A stretch of DNA of 64,000 nucleotides from positions 248,001-312,000 of the forward strand of contig JASJFT010000021.1 in assembly GCA_030770425.1 (NCBI GenBank), written 5' to 3'. Of this stretch, positions 21,412 through 32,701 are shown piece by piece. Every line of letters begins with the position of its first letter. Within the stretch, counting starts at the first letter, position 1. Source of the stretch: Darksidea phi. Lineage: Eukaryota; Ascomycota; Dothideomycetes; Pleosporales; Lentitheciaceae. Below the pieces are notes generated by a model that was not told the origin of the DNA, did not search any database, and worked only from the letters and a program-made list of their open reading frames with translations. A program made the translations under genes and the position numbers.

Positions 21412-21712
21412 CGACGTCTGCTGTTGTTCTCTCCGCTGACGGAACGAAAGACCTGATCAAGCCCACCACGTCCCCATGCTCCTCGAGTCCACCAGCGCCG
21501 ATTCCTAGCCCAAGCCGCAGCGAGCTCGAGTCTCGGCTCGTTGGAGGGAACATCGACATGGCGGGAAGAATATAAGATGAGATAGAGCGTAGCGGGCCTG
21601 GAAATCGAAGCCTGCGCTTCGGCAAGTGGGTTCAACCGAGTGTTACTGGCGAAACGCCGTCGTTCAAGCGCATACGAAGAGACGAACCGTACCCAGGGTA
21701 CACATCGCATGA

Positions 21713-21762
21713 GGTGCTTTTGGTGTAGCGAGCGCTTGCCGCTGTGCATAAATCAGAACACG

Positions 21763-21802
<40 letters not shown>

Positions 21803-21946
21803 AAAAAAAAAAAAAAAAAAAAAACAAAAACACACAGCCCCAAAAAAATACACCACAAACTGCCACACCCCCGGTTCCCCCTGTAACCATCCACCTTGGT
21901 GGTTTTGGTGTTGCCCGCGCTTGCCGCGTGGCATAAACACCAAACA

Positions 21947-21977
<31 letters not shown>
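21713..21977 (+). repeat. Two direct A-tailed repeat modules
   Basis: Copy A (about 21713-21762) and copy B (about 21898-21947) share a ~50-bp sequence containing TTTTGGTGT, GCGCTTGCCGC and GCATAAA, ending in (A)ACAC. Each is followed by a long adenine tract: 38 A, CC, 22 A for copy A and about 30 A for copy B. The arrangement resembles retroposed 3' ends. Confidence 0.8.
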
Positions 21978-21979
<2 letters not shown>

Positions 21980-22982
21980 CCACTACGCAAGCAAAAGTGA
22001 AGTCACTATCACCTGCTGCCGCAAAAAATTCCTCCAAGACTTGACCAACCGCACTGCAACCACTCCCTTTGAAACACATCCGTGATGCCCGTCCACCACG
22101 GCGCCCCTCCCTCCGGAAACACTCCCGGGAAGCCACGCTTTCCCAAAAACCGTCCACCCCGAGCATCCTGAAGATCCGAACAGCTCCCGCAACTCCTCCG
22201 CAGAGAACAACCACAGCCTGGCTTTCCCGAAAAGTGCCCCGCACGCAACCTGAGGAACAACGCCGACACGGCCAGTCCACGACCAAGCAACTCGTCCTCC
22301 GTCCCTTGCTCGCCACACACTACCTGCTGCACCAACGGCAAGACATGCCGCGCAACCACCTCCACCGCTTCAGAAGTCAGCTCCGCCAACACAACACACT
22401 CCTCATCTAACTTCCCAGATTCCGCCCCTTTCACTACTACACCACAATACTATCGTTGAACCTAATACTTCATGCCCCTTCTATGATCACTCTATCATAG
22501 TTACCTATTCCGGTCTAGCGGTTTCATCTTCATCTGGCTGGATTGATGGGCGCAGGGGGCCGTACTCGCTTACAACATTCTCAGGAGAAGCGCGTGTAGC
22601 GAATTGAGAGGGTGAGGGAAATTGTGGATCAAGGGGAAATTATTGGTACCCTCTGATATGCTTCTTTGCGACAGAGACTAGGCCCCTTCTTTTACATATG
22701 CCGAGGTTTGCTGAGTGTGGGCTGAAGGAGCAGTGGGTAAACATACCACCGCTTCAGATCTTCTCGAGGTCGGGAGGGACAGTTCATCACGCGTTTCGCG
22801 AAAACAACACAAAAGGCACATTCGGCGGCTCTATACAACAAACAAAACGCATCTAGATTATAAAGAAGAGTATACGGGTATACTAAGAAAGAACATACAT
22901 ATCTAACATCACCGCGTAACGGAGTTCGTACATGTACATACGAAACCTGCAAATACTCCAGACATTGCTTTCCCCTCCCCGT
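21978..22982. other. GC-rich segment with an unassigned minus-strand frame
   Basis: A minus-strand open frame (22434 down to 22009) begins with helical-looking sequence (AELTSEAVEVVARHVLPLVQ), but has no ATG at its head and a different frame looks better further on. It is more GC-rich than its surroundings and directly abuts the A-tailed modules. It may be part of a retroposed or degraded gene. The sequence from 22440 to 22982 has no gene. Confidence 0.35.
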
Positions 22983-25135
22983 CTACCACGCCGCTCTTCT
23001 AAACCTTCCTTTCCCGTTCGCCTTGCCGTTGCCATTCGCATCCGCATTTGCGTTGCCATTCGCATTTGCGTTGCCATTAGCATTTGCGTTGCCATTCGCA
23101 TTTGCGTTGCCATTAGCATTCGCGTTGCCATTCGCCGCGTCGTTGCCGTTAGTATTTGCGTTGCCATTTGCATTCGCGTCGTTGCCGTTAGCATTTGCGT
23201 TGCCATTTGCATTCGCGTCGTTGCCATTAGCATTTGCGTCGCCATTAGCATTCGCGTCGCCATTAGCATTTGCGTCGCCATTAGCATTCGCGTCGCCATT
23301 AGCATTCGCGTCGCCATTCACCGCGTCGTTGCCGTTAGCATTTGCGTCGCCATTAGCATTTGCGTCGCCGTTAGCATTTGCGTCGCCATTAGCATTTGCG
23401 TCGCCGTTAGCATTCGCGTCGCCATTAGCATTTGCGTTGCCATTCGCCGCGTCGTTGCCGTTAGCATTTGCGTTGCCATTTGCATTCGCGTCGTTGCCAT
23501 TAGCATTTGCGTCGCCATTAGCTTTTGCGTCGCCATTAGCATTTGTGTTGCCATTCGCCGCGTCGCCATTAGCATTTGCGTTGCCATTCGCCGCGTCGTT
23601 GCCATTAGCATTCGCGTTGCCATTCGCCGCGTCAGTGCCGTTAGCATTCGCGTTGCCATTCGCATTCGCGGCGTTGCCGTTCGCATTTGCATTGCCATTC
23701 GCCGCGTCGTTGCCGCTAGCATTCGCGTTGCCATTCGCCGCGTCATTGCCATTCGCATTCGCGGCGTTGCCATTCGCATTCGCGGCGTTGCCATTCGCAT
23801 TCGCGGCGTTGCCATTCGCATTCGCGGCGTTGCCATTCGCATTCGCGGCGTTGCCATTCGCATTCGCGGCGTTGCCATTCGCATTCGCGGCGTTGCCATT
23901 CGCATTCGCGGCGTTGCCATTCGCATTTNNNNNNNNNNNNNNNNNNNNNNNNNNNNNNNNNNNNNNNNNNNNNNNNNNNNNNNNNNNNNNNNNNNNNNNN
24001 NNNNNNNNNNNNNNNNNNNNNNNNGCGTTGCCATTCGCATTCGCGGCGTTGCCATTCGCATTCGCGGCGTTGCCATTCGCATTCGCGGCGTTGCCATTCG
24101 CATTTGCATTGCCGTTGGCTCCGTTCCCTTTGTCTCCGTTTCCTTTGGCTCCCTTGTTCTTCACGATGCCCTCCTGGTCCTGGTTCTGACTCCCATCGCC
24201 GTTCTTGTCATTCGGCGACGGCTGTTTCCCAGGATTGCCGGATTGAACCACCTCGAACTTGGTGCAGTCATCTTGGGCCCCGCGCTGGGCAACAGGCATA
24301 TTGACCGGCTGGTGGTTCCGGGCCGCGATCATGGTGCACACGCGGTAGATACCGACAGGGAGGCCATCCGTGACAACGGCCTGGAGCAGACCCTGTCCAT
24401 TTCCGGCGTCGTCGATGCCTTTAAAGAAGGCAAATTTGGTCGGGTCTGGAGGCGTCGTCGCTTGCATATCGCCGATGTCTTGAACCGTAACGTGGCAATG
24501 ACCGATGATGTCGCCCTTCTCGTCCAGATCTTGCGGCGCGGTGTAGTAGTTTGTTGTTGGGTTGACGAAGAAACCGGCGTTGAGGTGCTGCGTCTGCACT
24601 TCGATGTTGAACGTGGTGTCAGAGGGAATTTGGACGCCCACTTTGGGGTTGGTGATCACGGCAGTGATCATGTTGGTCTGGGCGGGGATCTTGCCCATGG
24701 GGATGCCATTGCAGGACCCTGTCAGAATTTGCATGCCGTTGGTGAGTTCCTGGCCCTCGCAGAAGTTGATGAAGTTTGCTTTATCGCTAGCGGGCAAATT
24801 AGCGCGTGCGACGACTATTGAGGTAGCAGGGAAGCTTACACAGCTGAGGGTGCTTGGCCGGGTTTGATGCCCTCAGTTCCGTCTTCCTGACCGGTGAGGG
24901 TGCTGGCGGTCTGAATCAGGTTGTTGTTCAAGCAGCTTTGGCCACCTTGTTGGCCACCTTGTTGACCACCTTGTTGACCTCCTCGTTGGCCACCTTGCTG
25001 ACCTCCTTGCTGACCTCCTTGTTGTCCTCCTCGCTGCCTAGCGACTACATTGGCCCGGTGAGAAATATCCACAGCGGCTCCCTCGATGAGACCTGCTGAT
25101 GCGAGGAGCGCGATTGGGATCAAGTGAGAAAACAT
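22983..25135 (-). CDS. Secreted protein with QQGG repeats, conserved fungal domain and Asn/Gly/Ala tail
   Basis: Exon 1 is 24840-25135, a 53-nt intron follows (24787-24839), and exon 2 is 22983-24786. The start MFSHLIPIALLASAGLIEGA is a signal peptide. Gln-Gln-Gly-Gly repeats occupy about residues 36-65. A conserved domain of roughly 200 residues follows, from SCLNNN through FINFCEGQELTNGMQ and GHCHVTVQD to NHQPVNMPVAQRGAQDDC. This domain recurs in many fungal secreted proteins of unknown function, some mislabelled ribosomal protein S17 in databases. The rest is a low-complexity array of NANGN/NAANANG units, broken by 96 undetermined bases, ending in KGRFRRAAW. Total about 699 residues including the gap. 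A cell-wall or extracellular-matrix role is plausible but inferred. Confidence 0.8.
22998..24117 (-). repeat. 18/21-bp minisatellite coding for Asn-Gly-Ala repeats
   Basis: The array is made of 18-bp and 21-bp units built on GTTGCCATTCGCATT-like blocks (plus-strand view). Units are heterogeneous at the 3' end of the gene and near-identical 21-bp units occur on both sides of the gap, indicating recent expansion there. All unit lengths are multiples of three, preserving the frame. Confidence 0.95.
23929..24024. other. Assembly gap (96 N)
   Basis: Undetermined bases inside the most homogeneous part of the minisatellite. The true number of repeat units is unknown. Confidence 1.
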
Positions 25136-26100
25136 ATTGACAAGAATAAAAGAGTGAAGCCGAACTAGTCGGTACTGAAGAGCTTAAGGAATGGAATGGG
25201 TAGGTTGAATGGATAGTGAGCTCGATGAGAAGGAAAGCGCACTCATATTAATACTCTCTAGCCTTGACATGCAAGTTATCGTGGAGCTGTTCGTTCCGTA
25301 ATCATATTCCTGACATGGCTAGTTAAGGTATCAAACGTTGTAGTTTCACGTCCGCGACAGGGACGGTGCCTCGGCTCCTCAGGTTAGCTCCTGCTACCCT
25401 GGAGTAGGAGATACTGATTCCATAATCTTACCAAGATTAGTTAGACTCCAAACCTCACAATGAGCGTTTTACGCGCTGGGTAGTGTTACAACAGACTTGA
25501 GGCAAGCTACGGGGTGATGGCGCACGGTTCACAGGGGAGGAGGAGAAAAACGTGCGCTTTCTTGGCGAACCGCCCCGTTTCGCCGCATCAATTGTAGGCG
25601 TCAAAGGAGCGCAATTTCCGTATAGAATCTGTATGCGTATGCGTCTGACGATGTGGAGGGCTACTTAGTCGAGCTTATAGCATTTCGTTTTGGGTAAAAG
25701 AAAAAGAGGGGGAGCATGAACGGACTTACTGCTCACTGTGGGTCACGCTTGCACAGATCACGAAGGGATCTTTTGTATGAAAAATTGCTGTGGCAAAATC
25801 GATCCACAGTAAGTCCGTTCATTCCCCCCCGCCCCCTGGTATATAGAGCGTTGTGGTGAAGATTTAGTGTATAAAAACGTGGTGTTGATGCAGGTACATC
25901 CCATGGTAGTGCTGATGGGTTGCCAAGAAAGCGCTCATTTTTCTCCTGTGGTTCGCATCCTAAAATCCGACAAATTGGGGAACTCGAACAGTACTATCTG
26001 GGTAATCCTATTGGCCTAAGATAACTGAGAATGCGAACCAGCGCTAATACTCTGTACCTAAGTGGATATATATTGGTCTTGGCCCAAGTATTTTTTTGGG
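25136..26100. other. Promoter side of the secreted-protein gene and unassigned spacer
   Basis: No gene seen. Contains a short inverted repeat (separate entry). AT-rich sequence with TATA-like stretches lies at about 25848-25880. Confidence 0.4.
25716..25822. repeat. 16-bp perfect inverted repeat
   Basis: ATGAACGGACTTACTG at 25716-25731 is exactly complemented by CAGTAAGTCCGTTCAT at 25807-25822, with G-runs and C-runs just outside the arms extending the symmetry. The 75-bp interior has no obvious second symmetry. It could be a tiny MITE-like footprint or a cruciform-forming site. Confidence 0.75.
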
Positions 26101-26200
26101 TTGGATTTGCACAATGGGAGTCTCTTTTGTTAGGTCCGCACGAAATACAATAGGAGTTTATACCTACACCTTATATACGATAAAAGAGCTGTACACCGTA
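26101..26200 (+). repeat. Dispersed repeat family A, copy 1
   Basis: Shares GGATTTGCA, GGGAGTCTCTTTTGT, GGTCCGCACGAAA and TAGGAGTTT with copies at 57343, 63900 and (inverted) 35136. The CCTACACCTTATA..GAGCTGTA tail is shared with the 57343 copy. Confidence 0.8.
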
Positions 26201-26612
26201 CAACCGGCTTCGCTCGAGGATAACGGCGCGATGTCGAAAATGAATTTCCCCCTCAGTATAATACTGTGTGAGTATCACCTGTCTCTTACTAGTCTTCTCT
26301 TATCCCCACTTCGCGTTCCGATGGGTATATACTTCCATCTTCGCCGACCTAAGCCGCGCAAATACGAGCTATACCACCAACACGATACTCGCAAAAACGA
26401 AAATTACCCGGCAGAAAATGCCAACAACCGTATTAGCCTTTTGTGATTAGCTTAAAAGTATCTAGAAACATAAAGGGTATGTTTCGTATAAACCTGCTAA
26501 GTCGAGTCTAAAATTATATATAGGGCATCTAGTCTATAAGATGACCCAACTCCTTCTTTCTTCGGTAGCTTGAGCGTATATCAAACGGTCCGGTGCTTGC
26601 CAGCTTTGTATA

Positions 26613-27715
26613 TTATGTACCACTGGTTTTCCTCTCCCATCTCAAGACATCAAACACAATCTCCCTAACGCTCTCATATGCATCTATCCACTGCGTCCCA
26701 AACACTGCATCAGACTTGGACGTGTCTACCTGCACCAGGGTCTCTTTCGCCCACACGCTATCTTCTGGTAGATTTGGGAGTCTCTCAGCTAGTTCGGGGT
26801 GCTCCCTCCGCAACCTCGCCGCGACACGCCTCAGATTCAAAGGCTCAGGGTGAGATAAGAGATAGCGCTGGTTTCCCGCAACTCTGTCGCGGTCGAGAGA
26901 AATGATGTGCGTGCGGGCTACGTCGTCTGTGTCCCTTTGCAACGCATTAATGACTGTTATCGTATGTGCTAGCGAGGGATGGCGACTTACATGAAGAAAG
27001 GAAACGAAGCGTCGACGTCTGCAGCAGTTTTGCTGACCATGAGTGCGTTGTAAGTGCGCGAGATCCCTCTTAGTCCATCTGCGCTGGGCGCAAATGTAAC
27101 TTCGGGGCTGCGTCCTGTGATGGTAGGTGGCAGTAGCATGACAACGTCGAAATTTATGCTAGATTTGTTTTGCTGCATCCACTCCCACGTCTTCCTCTCT
27201 GCATTCGTCTTAGAATACGGATACGCCTTTCGGAACGGTCCATCCTTGGCCTCTTCGAAAGTGATGGGATTCCAGCTGTTTTCGTCGATTACTTGATTTG
27301 GGTTATGGAGGTGCGAGAAGTCCAGTGCTTGGAGCATGGTGCCGCATATGATGACCCTCTTTACACCGCTACTTTTCTTCGCGGCTTCGAGAACATGCTT
27401 ATCTATCTCCCAAGTGGGCTTAATCATTTCTTCAACCCAGTCGTCAGCAGCTAGAGGCGTGGCGGTGTGGATGATTGCTGTTGCAGATGAGGCTGTATCG
27501 TCGAAGGCGCCTGGAATGGTCATGTCGGGGATTACGGTGAAGGATAGACGGCTATTAGCGACCTCGGATGGGTACTTCTTCTCGAGGAGAGAGATATAGG
27601 AGTCTTTGCGGAGAACGGCGTTGACGTTGTGAGATGAGGTAGCAAGGAGTTGATCGAGAGTTACCGCTCCGACATTACCGGTTGCGCCGGTTAGGAGGAT
27701 AGTTTCTTTGGTCAT
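26613..27715 (-). CDS. NAD(P)-dependent short-chain reductase (extended SDR, dihydroflavonol-reductase-like)
   Basis: Exon 1 is 26991-27715, a 56-nt intron follows (26935-26990), and exon 2 is 26613-26934; they join as FPFFM-DTDDVARTH, giving 348 residues. The N-terminal LLTGATGNVG is the TGxxGxxG NAD(P)-binding motif of extended SDR enzymes. YPYSKTNAE supplies the YxxxK catalytic pair at about residue 170. The overall pattern matches fungal ketoreductases annotated as dihydroflavonol-4-reductase/GRE2-like, which reduce aldehydes or ketones with NADPH. Physiological substrate unknown. There is no secretion signal and the protein is likely cytosolic. Confidence 0.87.
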
Positions 27716-28702
27716 GTTGGGACGTCCTCAGTAGTCGATGGAGTCGTGCCGCTAATTTTAATCACGCTATGTCAGTAACCTCTTTAACGTCTCTGCAGCC
27801 TCGCGCATTCAATGTCTTCCCGCGTCCGAAGTGCGAAGTGGGTGAGCTGGCTCAAGTCGGACCAGATATGACGCTTTCAATATCTTGATTACTGAAGCCT
27901 GTAATGACGGAGGGGAAAGCCGACTCGATTGTGGTTGATCGAGTAACCGAGGGGCCTCCGCATTGTTTATTAACCCGAATAGTGACAGCCTGGGCACTGC
28001 CGTGCTGAATGTGGATGTGGGGCATTTTGTACCGCCAACCCGGGAATTTGAGGAGATATTAAGCTGAAGGGCATCCTGATATGATACTCCCTGGATTTAA
28101 TCATTATTCATTATTTATCTTTGATAGTCGACTATGCCAACGTTTACCACGCACTCGTGCTTTTGCACCATTCTGGATCGCCCGCGTTTCACGACCGATT
28201 CTGCGGATCGACCTATAGCCCGCAAGGTGGGCTGGTACTTAGAATTGGAACTGAAGAAGCAAACAAAGGAAAAGGTCGCTGTTTCCTACTTAGGACCCCT
28301 GTGCTAGAGTGATATGAGGACCCGGTTGACCCATGCTGTTAAGATCATCAATATTTGCCTTTACTTGGGACCGATAAGTATTTGCGCAATGGCATGCCCT
28401 ATAGAATTTGGGTAATTAACATTAGGTGGGTTGCGGGAGCCAGTTGATAGGTCAAGCCAGTGGGTGTTAAGTGATAGTTTAAGAGACCAACGGTTTGAAA
28501 CGCTAGGGAAGATTAGAGGTTATCATTGCCCATTGGTATCTAGTAAACCTAACTAGTAACATATTCATCGTTTTTCTTTCGCATGCCGTGACCGTATACC
28601 GGAGTCCCATGTAAGCGGCCTCCTGTCATCTGCTTGTTGGGAGTGTTGGCTGGTATTGGACAGACCGCATTTCAGTCCTGTAATCGTCCTCGTTGTCTCT
28701 TC
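27716..28702. other. Intergenic region
   Basis: No gene recognised between the SDR start and the uracil phosphoribosyltransferase stop; moderately AT-rich. Confidence 0.45.
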
Positions 28703-29566
28703 TCATTTCCCGAGCGTCATGAACAATCGGTCCCCAATATCTCCCAAGCCCGGCTTGATCATCCCTTTGTCGTCCAATTCCTTGTCGCAGCCACCGACCC
28801 AAACCTCGACGCCCTCGGGCCACTCTGCGCACGCCTGTCGCAACCCTTCCTCGTTCGCTAGTACTGCACACACAATGATCCTCTTGACGCCCCACTCCCT
28901 CAGCGTGTCGATCGCGGCACAGGCCGTTGCACCCGTTGCAATAACCGGGTCTACGATGATGGCGAGCTCCGCAGGACCGCCAGCGTTGGGGTTCGTTTGC
29001 GTGGGCCCATGGTAGGGCAGGTTGTTGTAGTATTCTACGGGCTGAAGGGTGGACTTCTCGCGGTAGAGCCCGAGGTGGTGGACTGCAACGGGGGACGGGA
29101 GGAGCGAGGTCAACGCCGGGACCATGGAGAGACCCGAGCGCAGGATTGGGACGAGGGAGATGGAGGAGGGGGCCGGAGAGGTTGTTGTGGTGGTGTAGTC
29201 GTAACCGAGGGGTGATTTGTCCTATAGACAATCGTCAGGACGTCTATAAGATGAACATAGCATAACATGTAACTATGCTATGCGTCGTAATGCAACCGAG
29301 TATAGCGGGGTCCATGACAGTTGCGGGGAGCGTGCTCCGCTGCAAGAGAGGAAACGAAACCATGCGTAGTGGGATGGTGAACGTACCGTGCCGCTGTCTT
29401 GTGCCTCCAGCCCCGAAGCCAGCGCCTCGTACCCGACCATGAGGGCAATCTCATGCACCAACGTCTGAACATCTCTCGAGCTGGTGCCGACGGACCGTAG
29501 CAGCGACAGCTTGGCCTTCAGACATGGATGGGTGGATACGTGCACATTCTTGGGTAAATTCGACAT
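28703..29566 (-). CDS. fur1: Uracil phosphoribosyltransferase
   Basis: Converts uracil and PRPP to UMP in pyrimidine salvage; it also determines sensitivity to 5-fluorouracil. Exon 1 is 29387-29566, followed by a long 165-nt intron (29222-29386), and exon 2 is 28703-29221, giving 232 residues. VDPVIATGATACAAID is the PRPP-binding loop, and GMIKPGLGDIGDRLF is the conserved uracil-binding C-terminus. PILRSGLSMV is the other family block. Length is normal for fungal UPRT. The gene is divergent from the fluoride exporter. Confidence 0.93.
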
Positions 29567-30144
29567 ATTGCGACATGTGAAGTCACACTCAGTGTGCGTC
29601 GGAGGTTAACAATAATAGAGCGAAATGGCGAGGCTCAAAGGCGTTGGGGCTCTCGTCAATGCAGGGCGCCGCTGCGGAGTGATAACGGAGCTCCGGATAA
29701 GTTTAGTTTGCTGTCACTGCAGCGTTAGCGCCCGAACGGCAGCTTGACGCATACTGGTGGACTTGGCCGTCACACGGCTTGCTCTGCTGGTGGTGATGGT
29801 GGCCGTCTCTCGTGCTGAGGGCATTCGCGGCATGCCACCCGCACGATGGTCCGCAAAAAACAACGAGACCGCGCCGGTCGAGTTGTTATCTCTTCTGTCA
29901 TGGGTATGGGCGAGATATAACAGCGCAAGGGTGCCTTGTGCCGATCCGACGGTGACGGCAGGGTTCCTCGAGCTCTGTTATGGTTATTGCTTTTGTTACA
30001 CCATGGGTTGCTAGCTCCATCACACGGGCGGGCGCCTCATGTAGCGTCAAAGCTCCTCCAGCTTCCTCGATGCATCAACAGACGCAGAATATATGAGCGT
30101 GTCCTCGCGCTGAGCGTGGGGCTGTTCGCCATCCGACCATCACA
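29567..30144. promoter_or_regulatory. Divergent promoter region (fur1 / fluoride exporter)
   Basis: No coding sequence seen in the 578 bp between the two divergent start codons. Confidence 0.5.
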
Positions 30145-31947
30145 ATGGCCGACAGCGACGACGGATCTCTTAGTCGCCGCGACTCCCACTACAACCAGCA
30201 GCGCTCTTCATTGCGATCTGACCGTTCCGTCCGAACACCTCCCAGACCACAGTCTCGCCCGCTATCGCACACGCCGAGCTCGCAATTGCTCCCCCAAGTC
30301 GACGACTTTACGCTCCTCGATCGCAGCGAAGTTCCGCGCTCGCCCATCTTCGCGCCAGAGTCGCCCAGCCCGGCGTCGGTGCAGGATGAGGGGCAGGAGC
30401 ATGCGCCGTGGCCGGTCGTCCCGCGCATACCGCAGAGAAAGGGCAGTTTGGAGACGGGAAAGAGAACGAACAGTCCGAGTGGCACCGCGAGCCGTCATGG
30501 CAGCAGAGGGAGCAATACGCGCACCGAATCAAGGGGGAGGAACATTGATGAACTGCTTATGCCAGACGCGTGGGCGAACTTGGATGAAGGAGAAGGGCCG
30601 CCGCCAGTGCAAAACCCGTATGAGAGGTCGCGCTATCAACATCACACACTTGAGGAGGAGCGCACAGAATCGCTAGGGTCAAGATGGCAACGGTCATTGA
30701 GATCTTCGCAACGGCATAGTGTCTTGGGCGGGAGAGGCACGCCAGGAACCGACTTCAACGTCACCGCCCTGCCCGACATCGCAGACAACCGCTACAATCA
30801 CGACGAGTCTTCTTTCTCACCCGCGGCAACCGAGCTCTACGTAATTTCATATCTAATACTTTTCTCCATTCTCGGGACGCTGGCTCGTCTCGGTCTGCAA
30901 TGGTTGACCCTTTACCCCGGCGCTCCCCTTGCCTTCTCCGAGCTCTGGGCGAACGTTGGCGGTACATTCGTTATGGGTTTCCTCTCCGAGGACCGGCACC
31001 TCTTCCGTTCAGAGTGGGGAAACCCTCACACCATGACACCATCCCGGACTCACGGTAAAACTACTGAGCAGGTTCCCGAAGAGCAGAATCAAGCAGCAAA
31101 AGCACTACACGCTAAAGCCAAGAAAGCCATCCCGCTATACATCGGACTAGCGACGGGCTTCTGCGGGTCTTTTACGAGTTTCTCGAGTTTCATGAGGGAC
31201 ATGTTCCTTGCATTTGTGAATGACTTGCCAAATCCTGTAGCTACTATGGCCACAGTTCCCAGGAACGGAGGGTACTCTTTCATGGCCGGCCTGGCCGTCA
31301 TACTACTGACCCTTGCAGCTTGCTACACTGCTCTCAAAGTGGGCGCCCACCTTGCCATCCTCCTCGATCCTATAACGCCAACGCTTCCCTTCCGCTTTAC
31401 ACGACGCTTCCTCGATCCTCTTGTCGTGTTTGTAGCCTGGGCTGCTTGGCTCGGCGCAGTCTTCATGGCCATATGGCCTCCAGACCGGCCAGGGGGTCCA
31501 TCTAGCAGAGGCGCGTGGAGCAACGAAACATGGCGTGGACAGGCAATCTTCGCCTGCGTATTCGCTCCTGTCGGCTGCCTGTTACGCTTCTACCTCTCGC
31601 TCCTCCTGAACCCGCTCATCGCCTCCTTCCCCCTCGGCACCTTCACAGTCAACATTTTCGGCACCGCGGTGCTGGCAATGGCCTATGATCTCCAGCATGT
31701 CGCCATTGGAGATGCCGGCGTCGGTGGCGGGCGAGTAGGGTGTCAGATCCTGCAAGGGCTGATGGATGGCTTCTGTGGGTGCTTGACTACGGTCAGTACG
31801 TGGGTCCTAGAGATCGAGGGCTTGAGAAGGTACCACGCTTATATCTATGCCGCCGCCAGCGTGGCGGTGGGCACGTGTATTTGTGTGGTTGTTATGGGGA
31901 GCGTGAAGTGGAGTGTGGGATGGACAGCTGTTGCTTGTGTTACATAG
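30145..31947 (+). CDS. fex1: Fluoride exporter, fused two-domain CrcB/FEX protein
   Basis: Plasma-membrane channel that lets toxic fluoride out of the cell. 600 residues in one exon. The first ~230 residues are Ser/Arg/Pro-rich and probably cytosolic. Two CrcB domains follow in tandem, as in eukaryotic FEX proteins. The first runs from ELYVISYLILFSILGTLARLG through NVGGTFVMGFL to GFCGSFTSFSSFMRD. The second runs from FAPVGCLLRFYLSLL through NIFGTAVLAMA to GFCGCLTTVSTWVLEIEGL. The paired GFCG..TTFS/T motifs and the Asn-Gly/Asn-Phe segments are the fluoride-path elements. The cytosolic extension is longer than in yeast FEX1 but is common in filamentous species. Confidence 0.93.
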   Translation: MADSDDGSLSRRDSHYNQQRSSLRSDRSVRTPPRPQSRPLSHTPSSQLLPQVDDFTLLDRSEVPRSPIFAPESPSPASVQDEGQEHAPWPVVPRIPQRKGSLETGKRTNSPSGTASRHGSRGSNTRTESRGRNIDELLMPDAWANLDEGEGPPPVQNPYERSRYQHHTLEEERTESLGSRWQRSLRSSQRHSVLGGRGTPGTDFNVTALPDIADNRYNHDESSFSPAATELYVISYLILFSILGTLARLGLQWLTLYPGAPLAFSELWANVGGTFVMGFLSEDRHLFRSEWGNPHTMTPSRTHGKTTEQVPEEQNQAAKALHAKAKKAIPLYIGLATGFCGSFTSFSSFMRDMFLAFVNDLPNPVATMATVPRNGGYSFMAGLAVILLTLAACYTALKVGAHLAILLDPITPTLPFRFTRRFLDPLVVFVAWAAWLGAVFMAIWPPDRPGGPSSRGAWSNETWRGQAIFACVFAPVGCLLRFYLSLLLNPLIASFPLGTFTVNIFGTAVLAMAYDLQHVAIGDAGVGGGRVGCQILQGLMDGFCGCLTTVSTWVLEIEGLRRYHAYIYAAASVAVGTCICVVVMGSVKWSVGWTAVACVT

Positions 31948-32701
31948 CGTCTAGTGTTTCTTTTTGTATGAGCATGTTGGGTGTACAGTATGGGTATGTA
32001 CAACATGTACGAATATGTACCGACGGGGAAACGTGGTGGAGCCGGGCTTGGACAGGGTAGGATATGTCTGGCATGATGTGGGCGGGCATCTGGACTAGCT
32101 TATGTTGTACTGTATGAGAAATCGAAAGGGAATAAATACAAAAGATAAACGGCTGTTCATTATTGATACGCGACCACTATACGTCTGTCATGTCGAGTCA
32201 CTCACAAGCGTGAAGAAATGTAGCCATTCAATGCCTAGAGGCGGCGAGACAGCCTAGTGTAGTTCATCAACTCCCAAGGGTCACCGTGTGCCCATAGGAA
32301 AGAATTAGGACAGCTGCTTTTGCCCTCAAGCTGCTTGGTGACAGCTCGGTCGATATAATGGCGTTGTTGATGTGGTAAGCGATGACAGGCGGCCAGCGAG
32401 AGATCGTCCCGCGGCTTCGCATCAGCGCGGACAAGATCCCTGTCACTCCCTGCAGTGGCGGCGAATAGGGCTGCAGCCTCTGGGAAACTCACGTCCAAGG
32501 CCACGACTGCCGCCTTGCGCGTCTTCCCTCTCCTTCTCCAAGCTGACGGCAGCCTACAGTCCCTCCTCCACCTTCACCGCCCCTTATACACTCCCCTCTT
32601 GCTTCCAACTGCACACCCTCACCGCACATGCGCGCATCCTTCCGCTCACAAGAGCACACACGAGCACACACGGCATTCTTTTAGACCTATCCTCCACCAG
32701 C
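31948..32701. other. Spacer and 5' leader of the DOT1 gene
   Basis: The frame of the DOT1 gene remains open upstream of its ATG without an in-frame start other than GTG. A CA/CT-rich leader occupies about 32560-32700. No separate gene supported. Confidence 0.45.

Noticed and set aside
21763..21977. Poly-A/T frames coding for Lys or Phe runs
   Set aside because: Homopolymer artefacts of translation across A tracts.
22998..24117. Regular array that superficially resembles a CRISPR
   Set aside because: Units are contiguous coding repeats without unique spacers, in a eukaryotic genome.
22932..24821. Very long plus-strand open frame rich in Val/Ala/Ile
   Set aside because: It is the reverse reading of the Asn-Gly-Ala minisatellite; unit lengths that are multiples of three keep all frames open.
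32372..32701. N-terminal extension of DOT1
   Set aside because: The extension would begin at GTG; the ATG at 32702 starts a normal basic DOT1 N-terminus.
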